DNA of 64,000 nt from Lachnospiraceae bacterium (GCA_017476665.1 JAFUZJ010000041.1:42898-106897); one strand, 5' to 3'; positions 27,227 to 36,710 are shown, counted from the stretch's first letter. Translations and numbers: made by a program. Notes: generated by a model from the letters alone, not told the origin.

Positions 27227-28885
27227 ATGATTGACCTGCATGTACACTCCACCTGCTCTGACGGGACCTACACTCCCACCGAGCTGATAGATTATGCAAT
27301 CGAAAAAAATCTGACAGCCTTTGCGCTGACCGACCACGACACCGTGGACGGCCTCGCGGAGGCTTTTTCCTATGCCGCGGCACTACAGGAAAAAGGAGAA
27401 AAACCGATTCCGGAGATCATCCCCGGCATTGAACTCTCCACAGAATATCACGGCAGAGACATCCATATCGTAGGACTTTTTATCAATTATAAAAATCGGG
27501 AATTTTCAGACTACCTGAGGCATTTTGTGGAATCCAGAGAGGAGCGCAACCGAAAGATGTGCGAACTGCTCTCCGCTGCCGGTATCCCTGTCCGCTATGA
27601 GGAATTGTTGGCGGAATATCCGGATTCCGTGATCACCCGTGCCCATTTCGCCAGATTCATGGTGGAGCACGGACTTGTCAAAAGCCGTGCAGAAGCCTTC
27701 GACCGTTATCTGGGCGATCACGCCCCCTGCTTTGTGCCCCGGGAGAAAGTGACTCCTGCCCAGGCGGTGGAGCTGATCTTAAAAGCAGATGGCATCCCTG
27801 TACTGGCTCATCCGATCCTTTACGGCATGAGCCAAGATAAGCTGGAGCAACTGGTACAGGAAATAAAAGCAATCGGCCTGATGGGCATTGAGGCAATCTA
27901 CAGCACTTACACCGCTGCCGACGAAAGACAGATCCGCAGACTGGCAGCCCAATACAATCTGCTGCTCAGCGGCGGCTCCGATTTCCACGGCGCCAACAAG
28001 CCGGACATCGATCTGGGCACAGGCCGCGGAAAACTCTATATACCGGATTCCGTTTTGGAAGACCTCCGCGCTACGCGGAAAAATCTCCTGTTCACGGATA
28101 TGGACGGAACGCTTTTATTAAACAACAGCACCGTCAGTGACACCATGCGGGAAACCCTGAACCGGATGACTGCCGCAGGGCATCATCTGATCCTGTCTTC
28201 CGGCAGACCTCTGCCCAGCATTCTGGAAGTCAGGGAAAAGGAACATATTGCCTATCCGAATATGCTCATCCTGTCCAACAACGGCGCACTGGTCTACGAC
28301 TGTGACCGTGACGAAGCCATTTATGAAAACCGGATTGCCCAATCGGACATCGCATATATCATTGCACAGGCCGAATCACGGGGGCTCCATATTCATGGCT
28401 ACACCGCCAAGGAGATCGTCTGCCATGGCATGAATGCGGAGTTGGCTTTCTACACCAGCCGGATCCACATGCCCTTAAAATGTGTGGAGGATATTGCCGC
28501 GGCACTGCCTCAGGGTAGTTTTAAACTGCAATGCATTCATCTGACCGACAGATCCGTGTTGGAAGCTTTCAGAGAAAGCCTTCTGGACTACTGCGGAGAC
28601 CGCATCCAGATGATCTTTTCCAACGAACAATACCTGGAAATCCTGCCCGCAGACGCCGGCAAGGGAAATGCCCTGCGCTTTATCGCAGATTTTCTCCATG
28701 CCCCTCTCTCCCACACCTTTGCGGCCGGAGACGCAGAAAATGACATCTCCATGCTGCAGGCTGCAGGCACCGGGATTGCCATGGCAAACGCCCAGGAAGC
28801 AGTAAAAAAAGCCGCTGACATCATCACCCAAAAGAGTAATGATGAAAACGGCCTCATAGAAATTCTGGATCGATATTTTCAATAG
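27227..28885 (+). CDS. PHP-domain phosphoesterase fused to a Cof-type HAD phosphatase
   Basis: A 552-residue two-enzyme fusion. Residues 1-270 are a PHP domain (DLHVHSTCSDG, LTDHDTVDG, IPGIELST, ITRAHFARFM, PVLAHPI, GGSDFHG) like those that hydrolyse nucleoside 3',5'-bisphosphates. Residues 280-550 are a HAD-IIB phosphatase (FTDMDGTLL, LSSGRPLPS, KGNALRFI, AGDAENDISML) with all four HAD motifs. Both active sites look complete. The ATG at 27227 overlaps the end of the ABC-F gene, and GATGAGG supplies the ribosome binding site. Two successive dephosphorylations are plausible; the substrate is unknown. Confidence 0.9.
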   Translation: MIDLHVHSTCSDGTYTPTELIDYAIEKNLTAFALTDHDTVDGLAEAFSYAAALQEKGEKPIPEIIPGIELSTEYHGRDIHIVGLFINYKNREFSDYLRHFVESREERNRKMCELLSAAGIPVRYEELLAEYPDSVITRAHFARFMVEHGLVKSRAEAFDRYLGDHAPCFVPREKVTPAQAVELILKADGIPVLAHPILYGMSQDKLEQLVQEIKAIGLMGIEAIYSTYTAADERQIRRLAAQYNLLLSGGSDFHGANKPDIDLGTGRGKLYIPDSVLEDLRATRKNLLFTDMDGTLLLNNSTVSDTMRETLNRMTAAGHHLILSSGRPLPSILEVREKEHIAYPNMLILSNNGALVYDCDRDEAIYENRIAQSDIAYIIAQAESRGLHIHGYTAKEIVCHGMNAELAFYTSRIHMPLKCVEDIAAALPQGSFKLQCIHLTDRSVLEAFRESLLDYCGDRIQMIFSNEQYLEILPADAGKGNALRFIADFLHAPLSHTFAAGDAENDISMLQAAGTGIAMANAQEAVKKAADIITQKSNDENGLIEILDRYFQ

Positions 28886-28894
28886 ATTAAAATG

Positions 28895-29158
28895 TCAGCC
28901 CTCCACGATCAGGTATCTTCCGTCTCCCACATCGAACACCTCGTCGGCGTCCAGGATTTCATCGTCAGTGGCTCCCTCCATATCAATACCTTCCTCATCA
29001 AAGTATTCCATGATCTCAGACACGGAATCTACAACCACTGCCATGCAATCCTGCAAAAACTCGTCCGCCTCATCCAAGGTCTCCGCCACAGGCTCCGGGA
29101 AAAGCTGCTCCTGGTTCTCCAGAAAACACTCCAGTACAGCATCATCGAATTCACGCAT
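28895..29158 (-). CDS. Small acidic protein, unknown function
   Basis: An 87-residue, strongly acidic protein (MREFDDAVLECFLENQEQLF; many Glu and Asp; ending DVGDGRYLIVEG). I have a vague memory of similar Lachnospiraceae proteins carrying automatic names that do not explain them, so no function is given. The ATG at 29158 has AAAGGAGGG 6 nt upstream, a strong translation signal that supports a real gene. It is convergent with the PHP-HAD gene and downstream of the M56 gene. Confidence 0.7.
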   Translation of the reverse strand: MREFDDAVLECFLENQEQLFPEPVAETLDEADEFLQDCMAVVVDSVSEIMEYFDEEGIDMEGATDDEILDADEVFDVGDGRYLIVEG

Positions 29159-29248
29159 AGGCAACCCTCCTTTATACACTTCTCTTACCTATAATCTATC
29201 AATCCGTATGCCTGCTGTCAACAGGATATTCAAGGTTTTTGGAAATAT

Positions 29249-32200
29249 TTACTCAGGCAATGGTATAAACTCATAAAATGTTATTCTGTCCAGATCAATG
29301 TCATAAATCCTGCTGTCATGTCTTGCCTGATCCGGATTCCAGTAATACACTTTGATCTGATTGGTTTCCGGCAGATACTCCCCATACACGATCCATATTC
29401 CTATGTTTGCTTCTCCGGGTGCCTCATATGCGGCTTTGATCTCATCCTCCAGGAGATCACACCCGGAGCCCGTCATCACTTTACCGTCCTTTTCCCGATA
29501 GATGAGCAGATCACGTCCGCCGTCTCCGGAAGCTACAGTATCCGCAACCATTTCATTTTTGCCATCTCTGTCCAGATCTACGAACCAGACACTACCACCG
29601 ATGTTGCCGCCCCAGGATTCCGCCAGCTTTTCACCGGTCCGGGCATCATAAAAATAAATGCGCTGCCCAAGAAGACCATTGCTTTCCTTCACACAGAATA
29701 TGCTCCGCCCGTACAGATTTTCCGTCGGATATTCCACCGTGTATTCACAGGTATGCCGTTTCCAAATGTATTGGTAATAGTCCTCCAGTGTATAAGCGCC
29801 CTCCCGTTCTCCCAAAAACACATTTCCGGTTTTGGTCTTCACATAACTATCCAATACTGCATCGCAGGCGATAAACAGCTCCGAGCCCTCCTCATAATGA
29901 GAAATGACTTTTTGCAAAGCAGGGATAACTTCTGTGCTGTTCTGAAATGTATACGCCTCTCCCTGTTCCTGCTCCCGTAAAATTCCTCTCACAACAGACT
30001 CTGCGGCATACGGGAATGCTCCCTCATACTGCTCCCTGATAACAGGCATATCTCCCTCCCAACGCAAAATCTTCACTTCATAAGCCGCTTCGCCGGATAT
30101 TTCATAACAATTTCCGGCAAGCAGAAATTCCTGTCCGTCCTCTTTTACCAGAGCTAAGATCCCGTTCGCGCTGTGGGATGCGGCATAGGATTGTTCAAAA
30201 AGCATCTTCCCCGTAGCACCGTCCGTCACTCTCGCGACCACCACTCCGATATAGTCGGCAACACGCTCCTCATAACTTGTCTTTATGGAACCGCCCTCCG
30301 CCTCATAGCTGTCGTCATAATACAGCACCAGCTGATCTTCCACTCCATCCCCCGTCAGATCAACGGAAATATTCCGTATCACCTCAGACAGCTCTGCCGC
30401 CTCAATTGCCTTTGTCCCCGCATCCTGGGGAATCCAGATACCATCCTCCCCGCCGTATCGTACCATCTGAATATCCCATTTCAGGTCTCCGTTTCTTGCT
30501 CCGTCTGTTGTATGCGCCGGCAGCAAAATACTGCATGCCGCCACATCCCCGCTTACCGCTGCGTCAACCTGCGCCTCGTTGGGATCAAGGTGCAGCAGGG
30601 TATATGCCGCCGATCTGGGATTCCCTAATGTCTCAAAGTAAGCGCTGTCATGCGCTCTGTAGCGCGCTAACAGGGCGTCTCCCTGTCCGTTTTGGATATA
30701 ATTCAAAGCTGTGTTGTTGATGCCGAACAGATATGCCTCCCCATAATCGCTGCCATCCGCGATCCTATCCTGCCGGATCATTCCTTCCTCCACCACGACC
30801 GCGTCCTCGCCGCTCATCCCCAGGCGAATCCTCTCGGTGCGGACACAAATGACCGGAGCCGTATCGTAAGCATAATAGTTGATGATCCCATGTCCGTCGC
30901 CCATGACCGCGATCTGATAAGGCACAAAACCCGCATCCTGCTCCGGCATAGGCCATGGGTTGTCAGACAGCGTACCTTTCATCTGCGCCAGGACTTCCTC
31001 CGTACAATGCATGGATATGGTATCCCAATCCCGCTGTATTACCGCTTCCGCCCATACGGATGCCTCCGCAGTAAAATCTATCTCATCCAATCCCTTATCC
31101 TGCTTTTGGGTGGTCAGCATTGTAACCGCCACGGCGATACAGGCTATGATACCGACTGACACGATCCAAAACGCGGGTTTTTTATAATCCCATACCGCTT
31201 TAATGCGCTGTTTTACTCCCACCTCTCCGAACGCCAGCGGACAGGCTGAAAACCCTGCGCCTCTGTTGCTGCACTTTAAGAGTGTCTCCATGTAGTCTTT
31301 CACTTTGTTTGTAGCCAGCCTGCGGATCACCCGCTCATCACAGGCAAACTCGATATCCCGGCTGAACAGAATGTATGCCACCCACAGAAGGGGTTGAAAC
31401 CAATAAATCGACAACAACAGAAACCCCAGCGGTTTCCAAAGGTGATCCAAATTCCTGATATGCGACTGCTCATGCGCCAGGATCAGCTCATATTCCCGCT
31501 CCGTCAAGACATGTTTTCCTTTTCCCGAGGACGGCAGATAGATGACGGGCCGCAGGATTCCCAAAATAAACGGCGTGTCTATGCCATCCGTCAGATAGAC
31601 ATCCGCTCCACGCTGTCCGATATCAGCGTGACCATCTATGCCGGCTCTGTTTTTGCCCTCGTCGCTCCCTCTATATGACATATATGGCATGCGCACAGAT
31701 ACTTTCTTATGCAAAGAAAGAACGCTGAATAAGGCATACAGAAGCATTCCCACAACACCTGCGGCCCACACATAACTGAATCTAGTTGCAATTTGCCCAA
31801 CCGACAGGGAAGTGTTCACGGCAGCCTGCGTGTTCTGCGCCTGTAAATCCTGCTCCGTCTGCAAATCCAGCGTTTGCGGATCCTGTTCCTTTGAAAGATT
31901 CTCCGCCTGTTCCCATGATGGTTGTTCCTGCAATTGCGTCTGCGTCTCCTGCAATTGCACCTGTGTCTCCCGCTGCCGTGCCGGTGCATCCTCGTTTGCA
32001 GATAATCGTTCTTCCTCTTGCACCTGCCGACGATCCTGCATGTGGATCAGCCCCTCGGGAATGAGTGACACGCCAGGCATCAGACTGTATCTGCTTTCAA
32101 TAGAAAAGGGCAGGATCAGCCGCACCGCCACCAATCCCCACAGGATCAGCCGTATTGCCCCGGGTACTCTCATTTTTCCAAAAACCAATCGAAGAATGAT

Positions 32201-32266
32201 CACTACAAGCACCATCCAGCCTGCCATCATCCCCATATTCAAAATCAGTAACATCATACGTTCCAT
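29249..32266 (-). CDS. BlaR1-like M56 metallopeptidase with large extracytoplasmic region
   Basis: A 1005-residue membrane protein. The first ~370 residues hold the M56 peptidase: membrane helices, a Gln/Glu-rich cytoplasmic segment, the zinc motif HEQSH near 265 and SRDIEFACDERV near 305 with the third zinc ligand. After a helix near residue 370 comes an external region of about 620 residues with FG-GAP-like sequences (DLTGDGVEDQLVLYYDD, FVDLDRDGKNEMVA) rather than a penicillin-binding sensor. By analogy to BlaR1 it should cleave the BlaI repressor encoded upstream after sensing a signal outside the cell. The signal is unknown. RBS GGAGGGGAG fixes the start at 32266. Confidence 0.87.
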   Translation of the reverse strand: MERMMLLILNMGMMAGWMVLVVIILRLVFGKMRVPGAIRLILWGLVAVRLILPFSIESRYSLMPGVSLIPEGLIHMQDRRQVQEEERLSANEDAPARQRETQVQLQETQTQLQEQPSWEQAENLSKEQDPQTLDLQTEQDLQAQNTQAAVNTSLSVGQIATRFSYVWAAGVVGMLLYALFSVLSLHKKVSVRMPYMSYRGSDEGKNRAGIDGHADIGQRGADVYLTDGIDTPFILGILRPVIYLPSSGKGKHVLTEREYELILAHEQSHIRNLDHLWKPLGFLLLSIYWFQPLLWVAYILFSRDIEFACDERVIRRLATNKVKDYMETLLKCSNRGAGFSACPLAFGEVGVKQRIKAVWDYKKPAFWIVSVGIIACIAVAVTMLTTQKQDKGLDEIDFTAEASVWAEAVIQRDWDTISMHCTEEVLAQMKGTLSDNPWPMPEQDAGFVPYQIAVMGDGHGIINYYAYDTAPVICVRTERIRLGMSGEDAVVVEEGMIRQDRIADGSDYGEAYLFGINNTALNYIQNGQGDALLARYRAHDSAYFETLGNPRSAAYTLLHLDPNEAQVDAAVSGDVAACSILLPAHTTDGARNGDLKWDIQMVRYGGEDGIWIPQDAGTKAIEAAELSEVIRNISVDLTGDGVEDQLVLYYDDSYEAEGGSIKTSYEERVADYIGVVVARVTDGATGKMLFEQSYAASHSANGILALVKEDGQEFLLAGNCYEISGEAAYEVKILRWEGDMPVIREQYEGAFPYAAESVVRGILREQEQGEAYTFQNSTEVIPALQKVISHYEEGSELFIACDAVLDSYVKTKTGNVFLGEREGAYTLEDYYQYIWKRHTCEYTVEYPTENLYGRSIFCVKESNGLLGQRIYFYDARTGEKLAESWGGNIGGSVWFVDLDRDGKNEMVADTVASGDGGRDLLIYREKDGKVMTGSGCDLLEDEIKAAYEAPGEANIGIWIVYGEYLPETNQIKVYYWNPDQARHDSRIYDIDLDRITFYEFIPLPE

Positions 32267-32409
32267 CTGACTCCCCTCCACACATTTGTCACTAATACAT
32301 GTCTCTATTTATCCGTCGTATGCCACAGCCCAAACAGCACTTTCCATCAATCCCGCAGACGATAGCTTTTCTTACTGCACTATACCTTCACGGCTGCCGC
32401 AGTGATCTC

Positions 32410-32769
32410 TTACCCCCCATAATGATCAATCATATTGCGTATCTCCTTCAAATCCTCTATGCTCAAACTCTTCCGCGATGTGAACGCTGCAATAAAGGCA
32501 GGCAGAGAACCCGCAAAGGTATCCTCCACAAACTGCTCGCTCTGTCTGGCATAAAACTCCTCTCTGGAGATCACCGATGTCACTGTCCCGCCGTCATTTT
32601 GAAAAATGCCTCTCTCACACAGTTTTTTCAAAACAGTGTATGTAGTGGATTTCTTCCAATCCAGCTCCGCCCCGCACAACTTCACCAGCTCCCCCGACGT
32701 AAGCGGTTCCTTGTCCCAGATCAGATCCGCAAATCGGCTTTCTACTGCCCCCAGCTTCCATTCTTCCAT
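32410..32769 (-). CDS. BlaI/MecI/CopY family repressor
   Basis: A 119-residue regulator with the BlaI pattern: winged helix (LGAVESRFADLIWDKEPL, SGELVKLCG, KKSTTYTVLKKLCERG) and a C-terminal dimer helix region. It should bind the inverted repeats found upstream (32847-32891) and repress itself and the M56 gene until the M56 protein cleaves it. Start chosen at 32769 with AGAGGAG upstream. A 143-bp gap separates it from the M56 gene; no other gene fits in that gap. Confidence 0.92.
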   Translation of the reverse strand: MEEWKLGAVESRFADLIWDKEPLTSGELVKLCGAELDWKKSTTYTVLKKLCERGIFQNDGGTVTSVISREEFYARQSEQFVEDTFAGSLPAFIAAFTSRKSLSIEDLKEIRNMIDHYGG

Positions 32770-32846
32770 AACAAATGCTCCTCTTCTATCATCGGTTTTC
32801 ATTTACAGTTCCCGGTCATACTTACGGTCTATATTTCCTCCAATTG

Positions 32847-32863
32847 GTCTATTCACTATAGTC
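32847..32863. promoter_or_regulatory. BlaI-type operator 2
   Basis: GTCTAT-TCACT-ATAGTC is an inverted repeat with one mismatch, centred 28 bp from operator 1. It lies between the promoter and the blaI-like start codon. A third half site GTCTAT is at 32827-32832. Confidence 0.7.
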
Positions 32864-32873
32864 CTCATGCTTT

Positions 32874-32902
32874 AGTCTATCACATATAGACCTTTATGTC
32901 AA
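32874..32902 (-). promoter_or_regulatory. BlaI-type promoter overlapping operator 1
   Basis: On the minus strand a perfect TTGACA (32897-32902), a 17-bp spacer and TAGACT (32874-32879). The perfect inverted repeat GTCTAT-N5-ATAGAC at 32875-32891 covers the -10 box and most of the spacer, an ideal place for repression by the BlaI-like protein. Confidence 0.8.
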
Positions 32903-33036
32903 TATGATTTCACTCCATTTTTACATCCATTTTTATTGTTTCTTTTTGGTTGTTTCAACAATTTCATCCCTGTTATGATTTTTTCGCAATAAATGCTATT
33001 GCATATTTTTTTGCACATATTTCTCAGTTATACTTC

Positions 33037-33065
33037 TTCAAAACACGTCCCTAATGGTGTATAAT
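33037..33065 (+). promoter_or_regulatory. Putative promoter of the chemoreceptor gene
   Basis: TTCAAA (33037-33042), a 17-bp spacer and a perfect TATAAT (33060-33065), 48 bp before the start codon. The -35 box is weak, so an activator may help. Confidence 0.5.
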
Positions 33066-33112
33066 GAATTTAAGTGGGAACAACCCAAAAACTATACATG
33101 GAGGGAAATGCA

Positions 33113-34927
33113 ATGAATAATTATGACTCAACAGATACTGGCAGGACATCCGGTAGCATCGCCACCAAAATGGTGTTTGCGATGTTCGGTCTGGTGCTTG
33201 CGGCATCTGTCATTCTCGGGGTGATATCCATCTATTACCTGCGAAGCAACATGAAAAACAGTATTGAGACCTATGAAAACGCCATGCTGGACGGCTACAA
33301 GACTGAGATCAAATCTCAGGTACAGGCATCCATCGCCATCGTTCAGGGATATTATGATAAGTATCAAAATGGCGAGCTTACCGAGGACGAGGCTAAGCAG
33401 TTAGCCCGCGATACGATCAGGGCTATGCGTTATCGCGATGACGCCTCGGGTTACATGTGGATCGATGGAACAGACTATACCCTGGTAATGCACCCAATCC
33501 TCCCCGATCAGGAAGGAAATAACCGTTACGATCTGACCGACCAGAACGGCGTAAAGATCATTCAGGTTATCATGAAAGCGGCACAGTCAGGCGGCGGATA
33601 CAATGAATTTTACTTTACTAAGGCAGACGGCGTTACCGTCGCGCCCAAGTTAGCATATTCCGAATTGTTTGCCCCCTGGAACTGGGTGATCACCACCGGA
33701 AACTACACAGATGACATGACTGCGGAAATGGAAGTCCAGGAAGCGCAGATCAACGGTCGATTCCGCACCATGCTGATCTCCTTTATCCTCAGCGCCATTG
33801 TCCTCCTCGTTGCCGCAGGCGTGATCGCACTTGTCTTCGGCAGAAGGATTGCCGACGGTATCATCCGGGTAAAGGACGAACTGGTATTGGTTGCCAAGGG
33901 CGATCTCTCCTTCCAGATTGATAAAAGTCTGGAGAACAGGGGCGACGAGGTAGGCATGATCGCGCGCTCTGTGAAACAGCTGATCGAAGGGCTGAAAAAG
34001 ACCATGTATGACATCAATAATCAGAGTAAACAGATCTCGGACACCAACCAGAACTTCATACAGCGTTTCTCTGAGATCACAAGCAATGTAGAGAGCTCCA
34101 ACAACGCCATAGAAGACATCGCACAAGGCAGCTCCTCTCTGGCTGATGAAGCCGCAAACGCAGGCACACAGGCCGCTGATATTGCCCTGGTCATTGAAGA
34201 AAACGCACAGAGTATCGACAAGCTTGAGGATACCATCACCCGCATGAACAAACTGGTCGAGGATTCCAGCAATGTCCTGACCGCATTGCTGCAAAGCAAC
34301 AAGGTCAGCACCCAAAATATTGATACCGTTTCTGAACGGACGAACCTGACCCATGACTCCGCCTCAAAAATCCAGGAGGCCGTTGTGCTGATCCAGGATA
34401 TTGCGGAACAGACGAATCTGCTCTCCCTGAATGCTTCCATCGAGGCAGCACGAGCCGGGGAAGCCGGAAGAGGGTTTGCTGTGGTGGCTGAAGAGATCCG
34501 CAAGCTTGCAGATGACTCCGCCAACAGCGCCGAGAGTATCAACGGAATCGTGCGGGAGCTCATTGATAACTCCAATGAGAGCGTGGAAAAAATGGCGCAG
34601 GTTACAAGCGGTGCAGCCGAGCAGCGCGAGCAGCTGCAGCATACAATGGAAAGCTTTACCGCATTGAGAGCCGGTGTGGGTGAGGTTGCCGATGTGTCAG
34701 CTGAAATTCTTTCACAGACCAAACGCCTGGAAACGCAGAAAGATGTCATTGCCAACGTGATCGAGCAGTTTGCCTCCATCTCAGAGGAAAATGCCTCCAG
34801 CACACAGCAGACAAGCGCAAGCATGCAGCTGTTGACGCAGGTTGTGGAAAATTGCAAGAACGATACTTATGAACTGGACAGACTTTCCAAGGAACTGCTG
34901 GGAGATGTGGAGAAATTCAGGATCTAA
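33113..34927 (+). CDS. Methyl-accepting chemotaxis protein with single Cache sensor domain
   Basis: A 604-residue chemoreceptor. After a short cytoplasmic start comes helix 1 (about 17-40), an external sCache domain of the Cache_2 type ([18 protein letters not shown] near 125, [13 protein letters not shown] near 190), helix 2 (about 215-238), a HAMP region and a long signalling coiled coil with the conserved tip [19 protein letters not shown] near 440. It should sense a small molecule, probably an organic acid as in other sCache receptors, and control CheA. Start set at the ATG after GGAGGG. It is monocistronic with a strong terminator, and unlike the 4.4-6.3 kb receptor it is intact. Confidence 0.93.
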   Translation: MNNYDSTDTGRTSGSIATKMVFAMFGLVLAASVILGVISIYYLRSNMKNSIETYENAMLDGYKTEIKSQVQASIAIVQGYYDKYQNGELTEDEAKQLARDTIRAMRYRDDASGYMWIDGTDYTLVMHPILPDQEGNNRYDLTDQNGVKIIQVIMKAAQSGGGYNEFYFTKADGVTVAPKLAYSELFAPWNWVITTGNYTDDMTAEMEVQEAQINGRFRTMLISFILSAIVLLVAAGVIALVFGRRIADGIIRVKDELVLVAKGDLSFQIDKSLENRGDEVGMIARSVKQLIEGLKKTMYDINNQSKQISDTNQNFIQRFSEITSNVESSNNAIEDIAQGSSSLADEAANAGTQAADIALVIEENAQSIDKLEDTITRMNKLVEDSSNVLTALLQSNKVSTQNIDTVSERTNLTHDSASKIQEAVVLIQDIAEQTNLLSLNASIEAARAGEAGRGFAVVAEEIRKLADDSANSAESINGIVRELIDNSNESVEKMAQVTSGAAEQREQLQHTMESFTALRAGVGEVADVSAEILSQTKRLETQKDVIANVIEQFASISEENASSTQQTSASMQLLTQVVENCKNDTYELDRLSKELLGDVEKFRI

Positions 34928-34989
34928 AACCAAACCCATCTGCTCAAGTCAGCACACGCATTATATGTGACAGGATATCCAGAATACAT

Positions 34990-35025
34990 AGCGCCTTCGG
35001 ATACTTAAAACCGAAGGCGCTTTTA
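34990..35025 (+). terminator. Terminator of the chemoreceptor gene
   Basis: A perfect 11-bp stem AGCGCCTTCGG / CCGAAGGCGCT with a 10-nt loop followed by TTTATTATTT. Confidence 0.92.
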
Positions 35026-35037
35026 TTATTTGCCCTA

Positions 35038-35290
35038 TCACTCAATCTCAAATTCCCCCGAGAGCAAAAAAATCTTTCCACCCTCGATGTCCGGTCAAAA
35101 GCTTTTTACCAGTCGGTAATGTCCGGGAGGCAATGTGCCGTATCGATCCTCCCAAGATACATCTCCCACCTTATGCAGCTCTCTCGGTTCATAGATTCTT
35201 GCCTCCATGGTAATGGAAACCGTTTTCCCCACAATCTTATACCATCCTCCCTCTCTCTCAGTTTCCAGCTATCCCAAACAGTATCAGCCA
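35038..35290 (-). pseudogene. Remnant of a bacterial Ig-like (Big_14-type) domain gene
   Basis: No long reading frame exists here, but the minus strand translates to GWYKIVGKTVSITMEARIYE, then GTLPPGHYRLVKSF, a TGA stop, and GKIFLLSGEFEIE before a second stop. This matches the end of Big_14 domains, which finish with an LPPGxYRIVKxF strand and an xAEFEI strand. Upstream the frame is lost in a GAGAGAGAGGGAGG tract, and a second frame continues with plausible sequence (TVWDSWKLREREDG). At least one nonsense and one frameshift lesion are present, so this is a decayed C-terminal fragment. Full-length relatives are exported proteins of unknown role. Confidence 0.6.
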
Positions 35291-35333
35291 AATAAAAAAC
35301 TTTCGGAAAAACCGGGCACTATGCCGCACAAGC

Positions 35334-36431
35334 TCAGCCCTTTTCAAACACCCATGCATTCTTGATTTCATCCGCAAATTCCTCCATACTCCACTCTCTG
35401 TTACTGAACTCTATATTGTTGGGATCATTGATCCGAATCTTACCATTCTCCCCACCGCATAGCACAATGAAATGCCCGCCCAGGGTAAAGGTTCCGGCGG
35501 ACATGCTGCAAATCACCGGATTGCCCTTCTTCAACTCAGCGAGAATTGCCGATCTGTCCGTCCCTACAGTGCGGCAGATCAACCCATAATCTCCGGCAAA
35601 ACCGGCGAAAAGCGCCCACTTCGTCCCCGTGCCCGCCAGATAATAATCGCTCTTCATCGCATAAGCCGCAACCATAGCCGGAGTAAAGCGCTCGTCCTGC
35701 GTCAATCCCACTGCCACCATTGCCAGACAGGTCGGCGCACAGCCACAGATCCCGATATTACTGTCTCCGTAAGTTTCATACCCCCATCTGACATCCCATT
35801 GCATCAGTAGCGGAATATCCTGTTCCAGTTCTTCTTTCTTAAGCGCTTTTTGTTCCGGCACGGTGTAAGTGCCTGTCCCATAGGTATACAAGAAATGAAT
35901 CAAACCTGCATTTCCCTCCGCGCCCTCCACCTTATTCTTCGGAAACAATGCTTTGTGCTTCTGCAGCCACTTATATTCTGATTGTATATCAAGATTTTTG
36001 CCCTGTAAAGCGATCTCTCCAAGCCATCTGCTTGTACTACTGTCGTACCCAAACCCATTCTTAGTCCTCTGACCATCCCCGTCTCTTACTGCGATTTCAG
36101 ACGAAACCAGTCTTTCAGCTTTTCCCGACACTTGTTCCGCCCCCTCCGCCAAGGCAGAAGCATTCCCACTTCCACACAACAAAAGGACAATCACTGCAAG
36201 CAGGATCAACTGCTCTATCCGGAGCAGAATTATTTTTCTCTGATATCTTCTTTTAATGCTTTTTGTCTTTTCCATTTGATTTCTTATTTGAGCGCCTGTC
36301 TGAGTACCCGTTTGAGCGATTATTTGATTTCTCATAGTCTGTTTTCTTATTGTATGTTTTCCTGTCTGCTGCTTTGATCTGCTTTTTACGCGATTTCCAC
36401 CTTGATTTTCTTTTGTTTGCTGTATTTCCAT
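35334..36431 (-). CDS. C39-like cysteine peptidase, membrane-anchored
   Basis: A 365-residue protein. An unusual polar N-terminus of about 70 residues rich in Lys, Gln and Thr is followed by one membrane helix (LILLAVIVLLLCGSGNASA, about 73-92) and an external Peptidase_C39_2 domain. The catalytic Cys is in GICGCAPTCLAMV near 235, His in GGHFIVLCGG near 320 and Asp in INDPNN near 335. Relatives degrade or trim peptides or wall-bound proteins. The long basic cytoplasmic tail before the helix is odd. ATG at 36431 follows AGAGGA with long spacing. Confidence 0.85.
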   Translation of the reverse strand: MEIQQTKENQGGNRVKSRSKQQTGKHTIRKQTMRNQIIAQTGTQTGAQIRNQMEKTKSIKRRYQRKIILLRIEQLILLAVIVLLLCGSGNASALAEGAEQVSGKAERLVSSEIAVRDGDGQRTKNGFGYDSSTSRWLGEIALQGKNLDIQSEYKWLQKHKALFPKNKVEGAEGNAGLIHFLYTYGTGTYTVPEQKALKKEELEQDIPLLMQWDVRWGYETYGDSNIGICGCAPTCLAMVAVGLTQDERFTPAMVAAYAMKSDYYLAGTGTKWALFAGFAGDYGLICRTVGTDRSAILAELKKGNPVICSMSAGTFTLGGHFIVLCGGENGKIRINDPNNIEFSNREWSMEEFADEIKNAWVFEKG

Positions 36432-36570
36432 AAATGCTTTTTCCTCTTCTTATGTTATAACATGCTCTAATACAATCTCTACTAAATATTGTCCTGACTA
36501 AGCGCACTGTTCGCCGTGAAGCACTCCCCATAAATGTTTCATGACAAATCATTTAGTCCCAATCGCTTGA

Positions 36571-36586
36571 TGTGAAATTTTTCACA
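36571..36586. promoter_or_regulatory. CRP/FNR-family binding site (TGTGA-N6-TCACA)
   Basis: TGTGAAATTTTTCACA is a perfect match to the CRP-type consensus with 7-bp arms. It lies in the 279-bp gap between two divergent genes. A TAAAAT -10 box without a good -35 box follows at 36618-36623 on the plus strand, as expected for an activated promoter. Nothing else was seen in this gap. Confidence 0.55.
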
Positions 36587-36710
36587 TTCAACCATAGACT
36601 TTCTATGCTATCTCTGTTAAAATATAAAAAAATATGAAACATTTTCGGAGCCAGTCTCACAGACAGAAAGTCTCTCACACCTGATGAAACAATTTGGGGG
36701 ATACATAATC

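Noticed and set aside
34021-34857. 278-codon open frame opposite the intact chemoreceptor
   Set aside because: Ser/Ala/Leu-rich translation that mirrors the coiled coil of the receptor; no start signal.
35106-35291. 61-codon open frame on the minus strand
   Set aside because: It shares only its first part with the Ig-like remnant; most of it is the wrong frame of that pseudogene.
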